From Pseudomonas protegens (lineage in GTDB: Bacteria > Pseudomonadota > Gammaproteobacteria > Pseudomonadales > Pseudomonadaceae), in the NCBI RefSeq assembly GCF_003363755.1, contig NZ_CP031396.1:6356501-6420500 (forward strand): a stretch of DNA of 64,000 nt, in the 5' to 3' direction. The number at the start of each line of letters is the position of its first letter. Within the stretch, counting starts at the first letter, position 1. Below, piece after piece: positions 35,023 through 46,759 of this stretch. The notes beneath the pieces were generated by a model, which had not been told where the DNA came from, made no database searches, and was given only the letters and a program-made list of their open reading frames with translations. The translations under genes were made by a program, and so were the position numbers.

Positions 35023-37158
35023 TCAGAAGCGGGTCTGCACCGCCAGTTCGAAGGTGCGCGGGGTGCCCAGGTAGTAAGCCGGGGAGACATGGGCGAACTT
35101 GCCGTAGACCTCGTTGGTCAGGTTGCGTACCCGGCCGGTGACGGTGGTGTGGCTGTCGACCTGGTAGCGCAGGAAGCTGCCGTACAGGGTGTAGGCCGGC
35201 AGCGTCAGGGTGTTGGCGTTGTCGGCGTACACCGAAGCCACATAGCGCGCATCGACGCCGGTCTGCCAGCTCGGGGCCAGGTCATAGGTCAGCCACAGGT
35301 TGGCCACCCGCTCGGGGACGTTGGTCGGGGTGTTGCCCTTGCGCGAGACCACCGCGCCGCTGGCCACCTTCTCGTTGAACGCGTCATATTCGGCGTCGAC
35401 CCAGGCGAAGTTGGCTTCCGCCAGCAGCTTGGGGGTGACCCGCAGGGAGCTGGCCAGCTCGATGCCCCTGGAGGTCTGCTGGCCCACGGGAATGCTGTTG
35501 GCCGGGTCCAGGGGATCGGTGACGGCAAAGTCCTTGCGTTCGATGCGGTAGGCCGCCAGGGTCGCCGAGCCGCGTCCTTCCAGGTAGTCGAACTTGCTGC
35601 CCACTTCCCATTGCTTGCCGGTGGACACCTCGAAGTTCTGGGTGCCGCTGGGCTGTTCGGCGGCCGTGCTGTATTGCACGTAGACGTTGGCGCTGGGCAG
35701 GAACTGCCAGGTCAGCCCCAGGCGTCCGGTGACCGGTTCCCAGCTTCGCTTGAGATGTCGCGGGTTGCTGGCGCTGATCGCGCGGTGGTTGGTCACGTCC
35801 AGGTCGATGGCGTCATAGCGCAGGCCGCTGAGCAGGGACAGCTCGTCGGTCAGGGCCAGGCGGTTCTCGACGAACAGGGCACGGGTGGTGACCTGGTTGG
35901 TCTTGTCCTTGACCCAGCCCTGGCGGGTGCCCTTCAGGTCGTAGAAGTACCCCGGCTGGAAGTTGCCGGGGTCCACGCTGTTGTTGGCCGGCACGTTCCA
36001 CGGTGAGTTGGTGGTGCTGTTGACCTTGTACTCAAAACCCCCGGACCAGGTGGTGTCGAGGCCGAACAGTTGATCATCATGGCGCAGTTCGAACTGGTTG
36101 CCGTCCTGCTGGCCCTGGTGCCGCACCAGATAGGCGGTGGAGCGGCTCACCCGGCTGTTGTCGGGGCTGTACTGGTAAGTCTCCAGGTTGCGGTAGTCGC
36201 GCTGGCTGTCCAGGTGATAAAGGGTGTTGCGCAGGCTGGTGCTGGGGTTGATCCGGTAATCGATGATCGAGCGCAGCCACACGGTGCGCTGTTCATACAG
36301 GCCGTCGGCGACGTTGTAGTTGTTGAAGCGCTGGTGCTTGTCGATCTTCAGCTCGCCGGCCTTGGGGTTGCGCACCGGGGTGCCCCAGTAGGGGCTGTCT
36401 TCGTGCTCGTCCTGGTATTCCACCGCCAGGGTGTGGGACAGGTCAGGGGTCAAGTCGCTGAGCAGGGAGAAGGCCAGGCTCCAGGCATCGCGCTCCTGGC
36501 GGTCGATGTAGCCGTTGCTGGTGTTGTGGCTGACATCCAGGCGTGCGTAATGCTGCACCTCGGCACCCGCCGGGCTCAGGGCGTGATTGACCCCGAAAGC
36601 GGTTTGCGTGGTGTCGTAGCTGCCGTAGCTGAGCAGGCCCTCGGCCGCCTGTTCGCAGCGGTCCGCCAGCTTGGTCACGTAGTTCAGCGAGCCGCCCACG
36701 GAGCCGGCGCCATTGATCAGCGACGAGGGGCCGCCCACCAGTTCCACCCGGTCATAGATCCAGGCGTCCACCGGCCGTGCCAGGCCGGTGGCGACATTGA
36801 TGCCGTTGAACATCTGGGTGATCTGGCTGCTGGTGAAGCCGCGGTAGGAGATGAAGCCGCCGAACCCCGGTGGTGCACTGGCATTGACCCCGGGCAGGGC
36901 GTTGGCGGCGTCCTGGAAGGTCTGGGCGCCACGGCGCTCGATGTCCTGGCGGCTGGCTATCGCCACCGAGGCCGGGGTTTCCCGCAGGCTCAGGCCCAAA
37001 CGCGAGGCCATGCCGCTGGACTGCTCCAGGGACAGGCCGGGTTCAACGTCTGCCTCTTCGGCGTTAACGGTGGTAGGGACCAGCTCCAGGCCGGATTTGC
37101 CCCAGGCGTTGACGGACAGGCAGGCCAGCAGGCTCGCCAGTAAAGGAAGGTGTTTCAT
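35023..37158 (-). CDS. TonB-dependent outer-membrane receptor
   Basis: 711 residues. Signal peptide (KHLPLLASLLACLSVNAWG), plug domain near 55-170 (RETPASVAIASRQDIERRGA, FQDAANALPGVNASAPPGFG, YRGFTSSQITQMFNGI, VELVGGPSSLINGAGSVGGS), then a 22-strand-type barrel ending LGTPRTFELAVQTRF with terminal Phe. The sequence is of the siderophore-receptor type. The DUF2946 gene just upstream on the same strand, a family often found beside copper-linked TonB receptors, raises a metal-uptake role (inference). No FecI/FecR pair is adjacent. Confidence 0.9.
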   Translation of the reverse strand: MKHLPLLASLLACLSVNAWGKSGLELVPTTVNAEEADVEPGLSLEQSSGMASRLGLSLRETPASVAIASRQDIERRGAQTFQDAANALPGVNASAPPGFGGFISYRGFTSSQITQMFNGINVATGLARPVDAWIYDRVELVGGPSSLINGAGSVGGSLNYVTKLADRCEQAAEGLLSYGSYDTTQTAFGVNHALSPAGAEVQHYARLDVSHNTSNGYIDRQERDAWSLAFSLLSDLTPDLSHTLAVEYQDEHEDSPYWGTPVRNPKAGELKIDKHQRFNNYNVADGLYEQRTVWLRSIIDYRINPSTSLRNTLYHLDSQRDYRNLETYQYSPDNSRVSRSTAYLVRHQGQQDGNQFELRHDDQLFGLDTTWSGGFEYKVNSTTNSPWNVPANNSVDPGNFQPGYFYDLKGTRQGWVKDKTNQVTTRALFVENRLALTDELSLLSGLRYDAIDLDVTNHRAISASNPRHLKRSWEPVTGRLGLTWQFLPSANVYVQYSTAAEQPSGTQNFEVSTGKQWEVGSKFDYLEGRGSATLAAYRIERKDFAVTDPLDPANSIPVGQQTSRGIELASSLRVTPKLLAEANFAWVDAEYDAFNEKVASGAVVSRKGNTPTNVPERVANLWLTYDLAPSWQTGVDARYVASVYADNANTLTLPAYTLYGSFLRYQVDSHTTVTGRVRNLTNEVYGKFAHVSPAYYLGTPRTFELAVQTRF

Positions 37159-37245
37159 GCATGCATCCTGAATTCTTGACTAGGAAAAGGCCCACGAAAG
37201 CGCGCCGCGCAGCAGCGCAGTGGGCGGGTCGAGCACGAGCAAGAA

Positions 37246-37632
37246 TCAGGCGTAGGGCGGTGCCCGAGGATGGGCGGCGGGCCAGGTGAAACGGGCCGGG
37301 AGGTGGGTCTGAAGCTGACGCGCCAGCGGCGGCGCCTGGGGTTGGGGCAACAGCGCCAGGCTGACGCTGGAGTTCAGTGCCGGACCCATGCCGCCGGTGG
37401 AGCACAACGGGCAACCGAAGGCCTTGGACAGGGTGGGCAGGGAGTCCTGGTCAGTCGGCTGTTGCAGGGGTGCTTGGGTGTTGGGATCGATGCTGCAGAA
37501 CTGCCCGCCGATGCCGTTGAGCTGCATGCCGAGCATCTGCCCGTGGCCGATGCTGCAGGCAAACACGTTGAACAGGACGCAGCAATAAAGCATCCAGGCA
37601 ACGAGCGAGCGATCGGAACGGGTCAATTTCAT
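37246..37632 (-). CDS. DUF2946 family protein
   Basis: 128 residues, with an N-terminal hydrophobic segment (SLVAWMLYCCVLFNVFACSI) followed by Cys/His-containing loops (QFCSIDPNTQ, FGCPLCSTGGMG), a Pro-rich tail and a spacing typical of DUF2946. ATG 37632 (MKLTRSDRSLV) chosen. It precedes the TonB receptor by 87 bp on the same strand. DUF2946 members are commonly linked to copper homeostasis by context; the molecular role is unknown. Confidence 0.75.
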   Translation of the reverse strand: MKLTRSDRSLVAWMLYCCVLFNVFACSIGHGQMLGMQLNGIGGQFCSIDPNTQAPLQQPTDQDSLPTLSKAFGCPLCSTGGMGPALNSSVSLALLPQPQAPPLARQLQTHLPARFTWPAAHPRAPPYA

Positions 37633-37728
37633 GGGGCGGCACTTTATCATCGAAGGCGACGAACGTACTTACAAAAACCGGCAATCGAGTCCATTCTCTT
37701 TACGACTTTTTTACAAGGACGTCTGAAC

Positions 37729-38166
37729 ATGAATCTTCTGCTCGCTCAGGGGATGTCCGGTACTTTTCTGTTCATCAGCCTGATCCATCTGTACTGGGCC
37801 GCCGGAGGCAAGCGTGGAAGCGATGCGGTGATCCCCCAAGTGCCGGGGCCGGTTCCCGGGCAGAGCCAACTGGCCTTTCACCCTCCGGCCCTGGCCACCT
37901 TGCTGGTGGCGGTGGGGCTGTTACTGGTGGCGATGCTGGTCTGCCTGCGGGTTGGGCTCTACCTTCCGACCGTGACCCATCCGTCCCTGCAATGGGTGAT
38001 CAGCGCCATTGCCTTGCTGATGTTCGCCCGGGCCATTGGCGACTCCGAGCTGGTTGGCTTCTTCAAGCAAGTGCGTGACTCGAAGTTCGCCCGTCTCGAC
38101 ACCCTGTTCTATTCCCCGCTGTGCGTGGTACTGGGTGCCGGATTGCTGGTGCTGGCCTGGGCCTGA
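37729..38166 (+). CDS. DUF3995 family membrane protein
   Basis: 145 residues with four predicted membrane helices (about 7-26, 55-78, 86-103 and 125-144). The opening SGTFLFISLIHLYWAAGG and later DSELVGFFKQVRDSKFARLD, TLFYSPLCVVLGAG are typical of DUF3995. Divergent from the DUF2946 gene. Function unknown. Confidence 0.75.
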   Translation: MNLLLAQGMSGTFLFISLIHLYWAAGGKRGSDAVIPQVPGPVPGQSQLAFHPPALATLLVAVGLLLVAMLVCLRVGLYLPTVTHPSLQWVISAIALLMFARAIGDSELVGFFKQVRDSKFARLDTLFYSPLCVVLGAGLLVLAWA

Positions 38167-38200
38167 AGGGCAAGCCCGCTCGCTGCCGGCGCTGGCGTGT

Positions 38201-38280
38201 GCAGAGACTGGCTTGCCAGCGAAGGCGATCCCGCCTGGCACCTGCCTCACGGGCCTCTTCGCCGGCAAGCCGGCTCCTGC
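38201..38280. repeat. REP pair
   Basis: GACTGGCTTGCCAGCGAAGG (38206-38225) and its inverse TTCGCCGGCAAGCCGGCTCC (38259-38278) between the convergent DUF3995 gene and the antiporter operon. Confidence 0.75.
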
Positions 38281-38291
38281 ATGGGGGGCGC

Positions 38292-38660
38292 TCAGTTGCC
38301 GCTTTCGTTGCGTTTGCTGCTGACCTCTGCCGGCACATCGTCACCGGCCATGCGTTTGCGGAACAACGCCGCGCGGGCCAGCAGCAGGGTGGTGACCGGC
38401 ACTGTGATCGACAGCAGGATCGGAATCAGCCAGGCATGCAGCACCGGCCCGGACTTGAGCGTTGAAAAATACAGGATCGAGGCCAGGGCCACGGTCCAGG
38501 AACCCATGGTTGAGGCCAGGGCCGGCGGGTGCATGCGCTGGAAGTAGCTCTTCATGCGCAGGATGCCCAGGGCACCGATCAGGGCGAAGACGCTGCTGAT
38601 CACCAGCAGCACGGCCACCAGGACCTCCACCCAGAGGGGCAGTTGTTCCAGGCTGTTCAT
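38292..38660 (-). CDS. mnhG: Mrp-type Na+/H+ antiporter subunit G
   Basis: 122 residues, three membrane helices; SVFALIGALGILRMKSYFQRMHPPALAST is the typical MnhG/PhaG pattern. Last gene of the six-gene operon. Its start overlaps the end of mnhF by 4 bp. Confidence 0.93.
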   Translation of the reverse strand: MNSLEQLPLWVEVLVAVLLVISSVFALIGALGILRMKSYFQRMHPPALASTMGSWTVALASILYFSTLKSGPVLHAWLIPILLSITVPVTTLLLARAALFRKRMAGDDVPAEVSSKRNESGN

Positions 38661-38935
38661 TCGATCACCTCGCCGCGCAGAAGGAATTTGGCCAGGGCGA
38701 AGGAGCCGACAAAGCCGAACAGGGCAATCAGCAGCGCCGCCTCGAAGTAGGTATCGCTGGCATAGCGGATGCCCAGCACCAGCATCATCAGCATCGCCAG
38801 GATGTACAGGTAGTCCAGGGCCAGGACCCGGTCCTGGGCCGAGGGGCCCTTGAACAGGCGCACCAGGGTCAGGACCATGGCCAGGGAAAACAGGAACAGG
38901 CTCAGCAGGATCGCGTTGGTCAACAGCACGCTCAT
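38657..38935 (-). CDS. mnhF: Mrp-type Na+/H+ antiporter subunit F
   Basis: 92 residues, three helices; VLTLVRLFKGPSAQDRVLALD is the signature of MnhF/PhaF. Overlaps mnhE and mnhG by 4 bp each, so the set is translationally coupled. Confidence 0.93.
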   Translation of the reverse strand: MSVLLTNAILLSLFLFSLAMVLTLVRLFKGPSAQDRVLALDYLYILAMLMMLVLGIRYASDTYFEAALLIALFGFVGSFALAKFLLRGEVIE

Positions 38936-39420
38936 TCGAAAATCTCCATCAGCGGGCGCTCGTAGGTCGCCTTGAAGTGCTGGATGAATTGCCCTTCGTC
39001 CTGCAGATCGAAGACGTGCAGCAAGAGGATGCTGCGGTCCAGGGACAGCTCGGACCAGACCGTGCCCGGTACCACCGTGGTGATGGTGGACAGTGCCGCC
39101 AGGCCGTTGGCGTCGCGCAGGTCCAGGGGGATCTTGACGAAGGCCGAGCGCACCGGCCGGCGCCCGTTGTTGAGCACGCCCCAGGCCACGATCAGGTTGG
39201 AGACCAGCACATCGCAGCCCACCCGCAACAACAGCCGCAGGATGGTGCCGGGGCGGCGGATGCGGATCGGCAACGGCCGCAGCGGGCGCATCAGCAGCGG
39301 TGCGAGAAAGCCCAGGATGGCCCCCAGCAGCAGATTGCCGGGGCTGATGGACAGGTTCAGCACCAGCCACAGCAGCCACAGCGCCAGGGACAGGAAGGGG
39401 GCGGGGAACAGACGCTTCAT
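38932..39420 (-). CDS. mnhE: Mrp-type Na+/H+ antiporter subunit E
   Basis: 162 residues. N-terminal helices (FLSLALWLLWLVLNLSISPG) and the cytoplasmic part with TITTVVPGTVWSELSLDRSI and LHVFDLQDEGQF, the usual MnhE/PhaE pattern. Overlaps mnhD and mnhF by 4 bp. Confidence 0.93.
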   Translation of the reverse strand: MKRLFPAPFLSLALWLLWLVLNLSISPGNLLLGAILGFLAPLLMRPLRPLPIRIRRPGTILRLLLRVGCDVLVSNLIVAWGVLNNGRRPVRSAFVKIPLDLRDANGLAALSTITTVVPGTVWSELSLDRSILLLHVFDLQDEGQFIQHFKATYERPLMEIFE

Positions 39421-41105
39421 GGTTGCACCTCCGCCGCCTGGGTGGCCTTGGACTCAGGGCTGAGCACGGTGCGGGTGCCCAGTACCGCCATCACATAGTG
39501 CTCCGGATGATTGAGGCTGTCGGCGGTGGCCTGGGTGAAGCGCAGCAGCGGCTCGGCCTTGAAGCTGAGCAGCACGCAGAGCCCCAGCAACGCCACGATC
39601 GGCACGCATTCCAGACGCCGCAACACCGGTGAAGGTCGCTCCTCCGGGCTCCAGAAACGCTGGATGCCCAGGCGCGCAAAGGCGATCAGCGAGGCCAGGC
39701 CGGAGAGGATCAGCAGCACCAGGAAAATCCAGCCCGCCAGCGGGATCGGCGTGTCGCTGCTGGTTCCCAGGCCCGTCGGGTTGAGCAGGGCGGCGATCAG
39801 GTTGAGCTTGCCGATAAAGCCCGACAGCGGCGGCATGCCGATGATCAGCAGGGCGCAGGCAATGAAGCTCAGGCCGAGGAAGGCCATGGTCCAGGGAATC
39901 ACCTGGCCGACCACCACTTGCTGTTCGTCGTCGAGGTTGCTGCCCCGGGGCGGGGGAAGGGTTTCCATGGGCCGCGGGAGGATTTCGCCTTCGTCTTCCA
40001 GAGGCACTTCCACCGCCGAGCGCGAGCGCTCGATCAACTCCGCCAGCAGGAACAGCGCGCACAGCGCCAGGGTCGAGCTGAACAGGTAGAACAGCGCCGC
40101 GCCGGTGAGCGCCGGCTGGGCGAAGCCGATCACCGCGATCAGGATGCCCGCCGACACCAGGACGCTCAGGCTGGCCATGCGCTCCAGGCGCTGGGCCGGA
40201 AGAATCGCCAGGGCCGCGCAGAAGATCGTCGCCAGGCCGCCGTAGATCAGCCACTGGTTGCCGAAGTAGGCCGAGGCCCCGGCCTGCCCGGAGAACAGCA
40301 GGGTCCACAGGCGCAGCACGGTGTAGATCCCGACCTTGGTCATGATGGCGAACAGCGCCGCCACCGGTGCGCTGGCCGAGGAATAGGCCGGCACCAGCCA
40401 GAAGTTCAGCGGCCACATCCCGGCCTTGGCCAGGAAGGCGATGGCCAGGATCGCCGTGCCGGCGTGCAGCAGGCCGCGGTCGGCTTCCGGCACCAGGGGG
40501 ATCTTCATCGCCAGGTCGGCCATGTTCAGGGTCCCGGTGACCCCGTAGATCATTGCCGTGCCGATCAGGAACAGCGACGAAGCCAGCAGGTTGATGGTGA
40601 TGTAGTGCAGTCCCGACGACACCCGCGCCCGTCCCGAACCGTGCAGCATCAGGCCGTAGGAGGCCGCCAGCAGCACCTCGAAGAACACGAACAGGTTGAA
40701 CAGATCGGCGGTGAGGAAGGCGCCGTACAGGCCCATCAGCTGGATCTGGAACAGCGCATGGAAGCTGGCCCCGGCGCCGTCCCAGCGGGCCATGGCGAAC
40801 AGCAGCGCGCTGACCCCGATGATTCCGGTGAGCACCATCATCAGTGCCGACAGGCGATCCACCACCAGCACGATGCCGAAGGGCACCTGCCAGTTGCTCG
40901 GCAGGTACACGCCGAAGGAACCGGTGGCGCCCTGGACCTGGGTCCAGTACAGCAGGTACGCCGCCAGGGCCAGCCCCAGCAGGCTGGAGAACAGGTTGAT
41001 CCGCGCCTTGAGCGGGCGGTGTTTCTCCCCCAGCAGCAACATGATGGCCGCCGTCAGCAGCGGCAGGAGGATGGGGGCGACGATCAGGTGGGACAACGAA
41101 CTCAT
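39417..41105 (-). CDS. mnhD: Mrp-type Na+/H+ antiporter subunit D
   Basis: 562 residues, about 14 membrane helices, homologous to respiratory complex I subunit N. Proton-conducting family segments include LFNLFVFFEVLLAASYGLML (the conserved Glu of helix 5), FLAKAGMWPLNFWLVPAYSS (Lys of the broken helix) and AALFAIMTKVGIYTVLRLW. The C-terminal region of about 90 residues contains a charged loop. Overlaps mnhC and mnhE by 4 bp. Confidence 0.94.
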   Translation of the reverse strand: MSSLSHLIVAPILLPLLTAAIMLLLGEKHRPLKARINLFSSLLGLALAAYLLYWTQVQGATGSFGVYLPSNWQVPFGIVLVVDRLSALMMVLTGIIGVSALLFAMARWDGAGASFHALFQIQLMGLYGAFLTADLFNLFVFFEVLLAASYGLMLHGSGRARVSSGLHYITINLLASSLFLIGTAMIYGVTGTLNMADLAMKIPLVPEADRGLLHAGTAILAIAFLAKAGMWPLNFWLVPAYSSASAPVAALFAIMTKVGIYTVLRLWTLLFSGQAGASAYFGNQWLIYGGLATIFCAALAILPAQRLERMASLSVLVSAGILIAVIGFAQPALTGAALFYLFSSTLALCALFLLAELIERSRSAVEVPLEDEGEILPRPMETLPPPRGSNLDDEQQVVVGQVIPWTMAFLGLSFIACALLIIGMPPLSGFIGKLNLIAALLNPTGLGTSSDTPIPLAGWIFLVLLILSGLASLIAFARLGIQRFWSPEERPSPVLRRLECVPIVALLGLCVLLSFKAEPLLRFTQATADSLNHPEHYVMAVLGTRTVLSPESKATQAAEVQP

Positions 41106-41445
41106 TCCTTGGGCTCCCGGCCGTCGACGTGGTCAGTGCCGGTCAGGCCCCGGGACGCCAGGAGCACCACCAGAAACAGCGCGGTCATGGCGAAGCTGAT
41201 GACGATGGCGGTGAGCACCAGGGCCTGGGGCAACGGGTCGGTGTAGTGCAGCAGGTCCTGGGGCACGCCGTCCTTGACGATGGGTTCCTTGCCGATGAAC
41301 AGGCTGCCCATGCTGAAGATGAACAGGTTGACCGCGTAGGACAGCAGGCACAGGCCCATCACCACCTGGAAGGTCCGCGGGCGCAGGACCAGCCAGACTC
41401 CGGAAGCGGCGAGGACCCCAATGGCGATTGCGATGACTTCTTCCA

Positions 41446-41446
<1 letters not shown>
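41102..41446 (-). CDS. mnhC: Mrp-type Na+/H+ antiporter subunit C
   Basis: 114 residues, three helices, NuoK-like. Segments AIGVLAASGVWLVLRPRTFQ, LCLLSYAVNLFIFSMGSLFI and DPLPQALVLTAIVISFAMTA fit MnhC/PhaC. It overlaps mnhD by 4 bp and meets mnhA by a shared base. Confidence 0.94.
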
Positions 41447-44364
<2,918 letters not shown>

Positions 44365-44485
44365 AGGCTTCTAATCTGCGGAAAAGTATGACGCATAATA
44401 CGTGCCAGGCCCTGGATCACCAACCGCCATGCGCGGCCCGGCCCCCCAAAGAAATGTTACATACGCTTTCAAAGGTAGGAGACAA

Positions 44486-44518
44486 ATGCCTGATGCGCCC
44501 GTTCACCGGGCGCTGTAG
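44486..44518 (+). CDS. Possible 10-codon leader ORF
   Basis: ATG 44486 to TAG 44518 reads MPDAPVHRAL, with TAGGAGA 5 bp upstream. Its codons form the hairpin GCGCCCG (44495-44501) / CGGGCGC (44507-44513). It lies in the 223-bp gap between mnhA and the gene at 44588. It may be a translated leader or chance. Confidence 0.25.
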   Translation: MPDAPVHRAL

Positions 44519-44587
44519 GGCCAAGGTCCTGCCCAGGTCAAAACACCACAAGGATCGACAAGGGTGCACATGATTAAAGGATCGGCC

Positions 44588-44929
44588 ATGGGCCGGATGA
44601 TTCGACGCGGATGTTTCGCTTTACTGTTCACCGCCTTCGGCGCGGCGCTGGGCATTGGCCTGGAGCATTATCTCCAGCGTCCCGACATGCTCCAGACCCG
44701 CCAGGCGCTGATCATCGAAGGGCCGTTGGGCGATGAGTCCAGCTACCGGCTGCCGCCGGGCACGGTGCTTTACTTCGACCGCGCGCTGGCCGAGGGTCAT
44801 GCGCTCTACCACGCCTATTTCTACTTCCACGGTACGCCCGAGCATGACCCGGTACGGCTTGAGCCCAAGCACCGGGGTTCGCTGACCGCCCCGACCTGGC
44901 TCTACGCCCCCGGCGACCCCGCGCTCTAG
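44588..44929 (+). CDS. Hypothetical signal-anchored protein
   Basis: 113 residues from ATG 44588 (MGRMIRRGCFALLF) with AAAGGA upstream; ATG 44570 would add six residues and also has a possible ribosome site. An N-terminal hydrophobic helix (CFALLFTAFGAALGIGLEHY) is followed by a soluble domain of about 80 residues (IIEGPLGDESSYRLPPGTVL, HALYHAYFYFHGTPEHDPVR). Probably periplasmic and membrane-anchored. No family recognised. Confidence 0.6.
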   Translation: MGRMIRRGCFALLFTAFGAALGIGLEHYLQRPDMLQTRQALIIEGPLGDESSYRLPPGTVLYFDRALAEGHALYHAYFYFHGTPEHDPVRLEPKHRGSLTAPTWLYAPGDPAL

Positions 44930-44991
44930 GCGCTGGCTTGCCAGCGAGGGAACCTGCCGGATCGTTTTCGCCGGCAAGCCGTCTCCTACAC
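44930..44991. repeat. REP pair
   Basis: GCGCTGGCTTGCCAGCGAGG and the inverse TTCGCCGGCAAGCCGTCTCC, between convergent genes. The second unit runs into the 3' end of the DMT transporter gene. Confidence 0.7.
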
Positions 44992-45909
44992 GCCGTCCGC
45001 TGTCTGGTCGGTCAATGCCGGCGCGGCCCGGCCCTTGGGCTTCCATTCGCTGATGATCACCGCCAGCACGATCAAGGCGCCCCCCAGCAGCGCCAGCCCC
45101 GGCAAACGTTCCCCGGCGATCCGCCCGACAATCCCGGCCCACACCGGCTCACCGGCATAGATCAGGGTGGCGCGGGTCGGCGAGACGCTTTTCTGCGCCC
45201 AGTTCATCGCCACCTGGATCGCCGCGCTGGCCGCCCCCAGCCCCAGGGCGCTGGCCAGCAGCAGCCAGGAAAACTCCGGCAGCGCCTCGCCGGTCGGCAG
45301 CACCATGGCAAAGGCCAGCAGTGAGGTGACCGCCAGTTGCACCACCGTGACCCGGCGCACATCCACCTGCCCGGCGAAGCTGCTGATCAGAATGATTTCC
45401 GCGGCAATCGCCACGGTGCTGATCAGGGTGGCGATCTCCCCGGGGCTGAAATCCAGCGACGCGCCATTGGGGCCGGACAGCAGCATCAACCCGGTAAACG
45501 CCAGCATGATGCCGATGCTTGGCAGCAGCCCCGGACGCTTGCCCATGAACAGCCATTGCAGCAGGGGAACGAAGGGTACATAGAGGGCGGTGATAAACGC
45601 CGACTGGCTGCTGGGAATGCTTTGCAGGCCCACCGTCTGCAAGCCGTAGCCGAGCATGATGGCGCTGCCGATAAAGGTTCCGGCACGCAGTTCGAGCAGG
45701 GTCAGCCCGCGCAGGTGGCGCAGTGAAAACAGGGCGACGATGCACGCCGCCGCGGCAAAGCGCAGGCCGACGAAAAACATCGGTCCGCTGACGCTCATGG
45801 CCTTCTGCACCAGCAGGAAGGTGCCGCCCCAGATCATGGTGATCAGCACCAGCACCGCCTCGGCCCTGCTGAGTGGGAAGCGCATTGCGCGGGAGGGCGT
45901 TGAAGTCAT
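44986..45909 (-). CDS. DMT-superfamily transporter (EamA)
   Basis: 307 residues, ten predicted helices with two EamA repeats (VLVLITMIWGGTFLLVQKAM, then SPTRATLIYAGEPVWAGIVG). Probably an exporter of amino acids or related metabolites. ATG 45909 (MTSTPSRAMRFPLS) chosen; the in-frame extension upstream crosses into the divergent regulator. Divergent from the XRE-cupin regulator at 45995, 85 bp away, which likely controls it. Confidence 0.88.
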   Translation of the reverse strand: MTSTPSRAMRFPLSRAEAVLVLITMIWGGTFLLVQKAMSVSGPMFFVGLRFAAAACIVALFSLRHLRGLTLLELRAGTFIGSAIMLGYGLQTVGLQSIPSSQSAFITALYVPFVPLLQWLFMGKRPGLLPSIGIMLAFTGLMLLSGPNGASLDFSPGEIATLISTVAIAAEIILISSFAGQVDVRRVTVVQLAVTSLLAFAMVLPTGEALPEFSWLLLASALGLGAASAAIQVAMNWAQKSVSPTRATLIYAGEPVWAGIVGRIAGERLPGLALLGGALIVLAVIISEWKPKGRAAPALTDQTADGV

Positions 45910-45994
45910 GGCCTTGCGTGCTACCTGAGGGGGGACGCACAATGCGCCGGAAGCTGGGCAGTATACTGCGCAGGCCCGCAGAGCGAGCAATATA

Positions 45995-46558
45995 GTGCAC
46001 AAAGATAACGTCCAACGGGCTTCGGTCCTGCAACATGTCAGCCTTAACGTGCGACGCCTGCGCCATGCCGCAGGCTTGAGCCAGAGCGCCCTGGCAGAAA
46101 AATCCGCCGTCAGCCGGCGGATGCTGGTGGCCATCGAGGCCGGGGAGAAGAACGTCAGCCTCGGCACCCTGGACCGAGTGGCCGAGGCCTTGAACGTGGC
46201 GTTCAGCGACCTGATCCAGGCCCCGGATGCCCGAGACCCGAGCCGTATCAACGAGCTGGCCTGGGCCGGCGTCATCCCCGGGAGCAAGGCGCTGCTCCTG
46301 GCCAAGGCCGAGGCCAGCCGTGAAGTGGAACTCTGGGAGTGGCAGCTCGAGCCTGGCGAGGTCTATCACTCGGAGTGCGACACCGTCGGCTGGAGCGAGC
46401 AGATCTATGTCGTCGAGGGCTGCCTGACGCTGTTCTTCGGCGACGCCGAGCGGCGCCTGGAAAGCGGTGATTTCTTCATGTTCGCCAGTCATGTGCCTCA
46501 CGGCTATCGCAATGACGGCGCCCAGGCCACGCGCTTCGTGCGCAACGTGGTGTACTGA
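45995..46558 (+). CDS. XRE-family regulator with cupin domain
   Basis: 187 residues from a GTG start at 45995. HTH_XRE at residues 14-70 (RRLRHAAGLSQSALAEKSAV, RRMLVAIEAGEKNVSLGTL) and a C-terminal cupin_2 (WEWQLEPGEVYHSECDTVGW, FFMFASHVPHGYRNDGA). Such proteins sense small metabolites and often repress an adjacent DMT-type exporter. GAGCGAGCAA lies before the start; the codons at TATAGTGCAC around the start form a palindrome that could be an autoregulatory site. Confidence 0.85.
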   Translation: MHKDNVQRASVLQHVSLNVRRLRHAAGLSQSALAEKSAVSRRMLVAIEAGEKNVSLGTLDRVAEALNVAFSDLIQAPDARDPSRINELAWAGVIPGSKALLLAKAEASREVELWEWQLEPGEVYHSECDTVGWSEQIYVVEGCLTLFFGDAERRLESGDFFMFASHVPHGYRNDGAQATRFVRNVVY

Positions 46559-46680
46559 TTGCCCAGGCGTGCCGGCCACTGTTGGCCAGTCAACAGCGGT
46601 TGAACATTCTGCCTGTTTTCAGTTGATGCCTTTTCTCCGAAGTAATCTTCAAGCTGTTGAAATAAAAGGATTTTATATTT

Positions 46681-46697
46681 AGGCACGACTCCTGCAA
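46681..46697 (+). promoter_or_regulatory. Sigma-54 promoter of the SfnB-type operon
   Basis: AGGCACGACTCCTGCAA: GG at 46682-46683 and GC at 46694-46695 with exactly 10 bases between, close to the -24/-12 consensus TGGCACG-N4-TTGC. It lies 63 bp before ATG 46760. Sulfonate/sulfone utilisation genes of the sfn type in Pseudomonas are sigma-54 dependent (SfnR), which fits. No SfnR gene is in the window. Confidence 0.7.
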
Positions 46698-46759
46698 TTG
46701 TCCTGATAGCGAGCACCCGAGCGGTGTTTATCTTGATCTTCAGGACGTGGAGTCGGCCC

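Noticed and set aside
35023..37158. Assignment of the TonB receptor as OprC (copper channel)
   Set aside because: The plug and N-terminal sequences are of the siderophore-receptor type and lack the Met/His-rich copper motifs I associate with OprC; only the DUF2946 neighbour suggests copper.
44986..46305. A longer start for the DMT transporter at 46305
   Set aside because: The 132-residue extension runs through the divergent XRE-cupin gene in antisense and is Arg/Ser-rich without membrane character.
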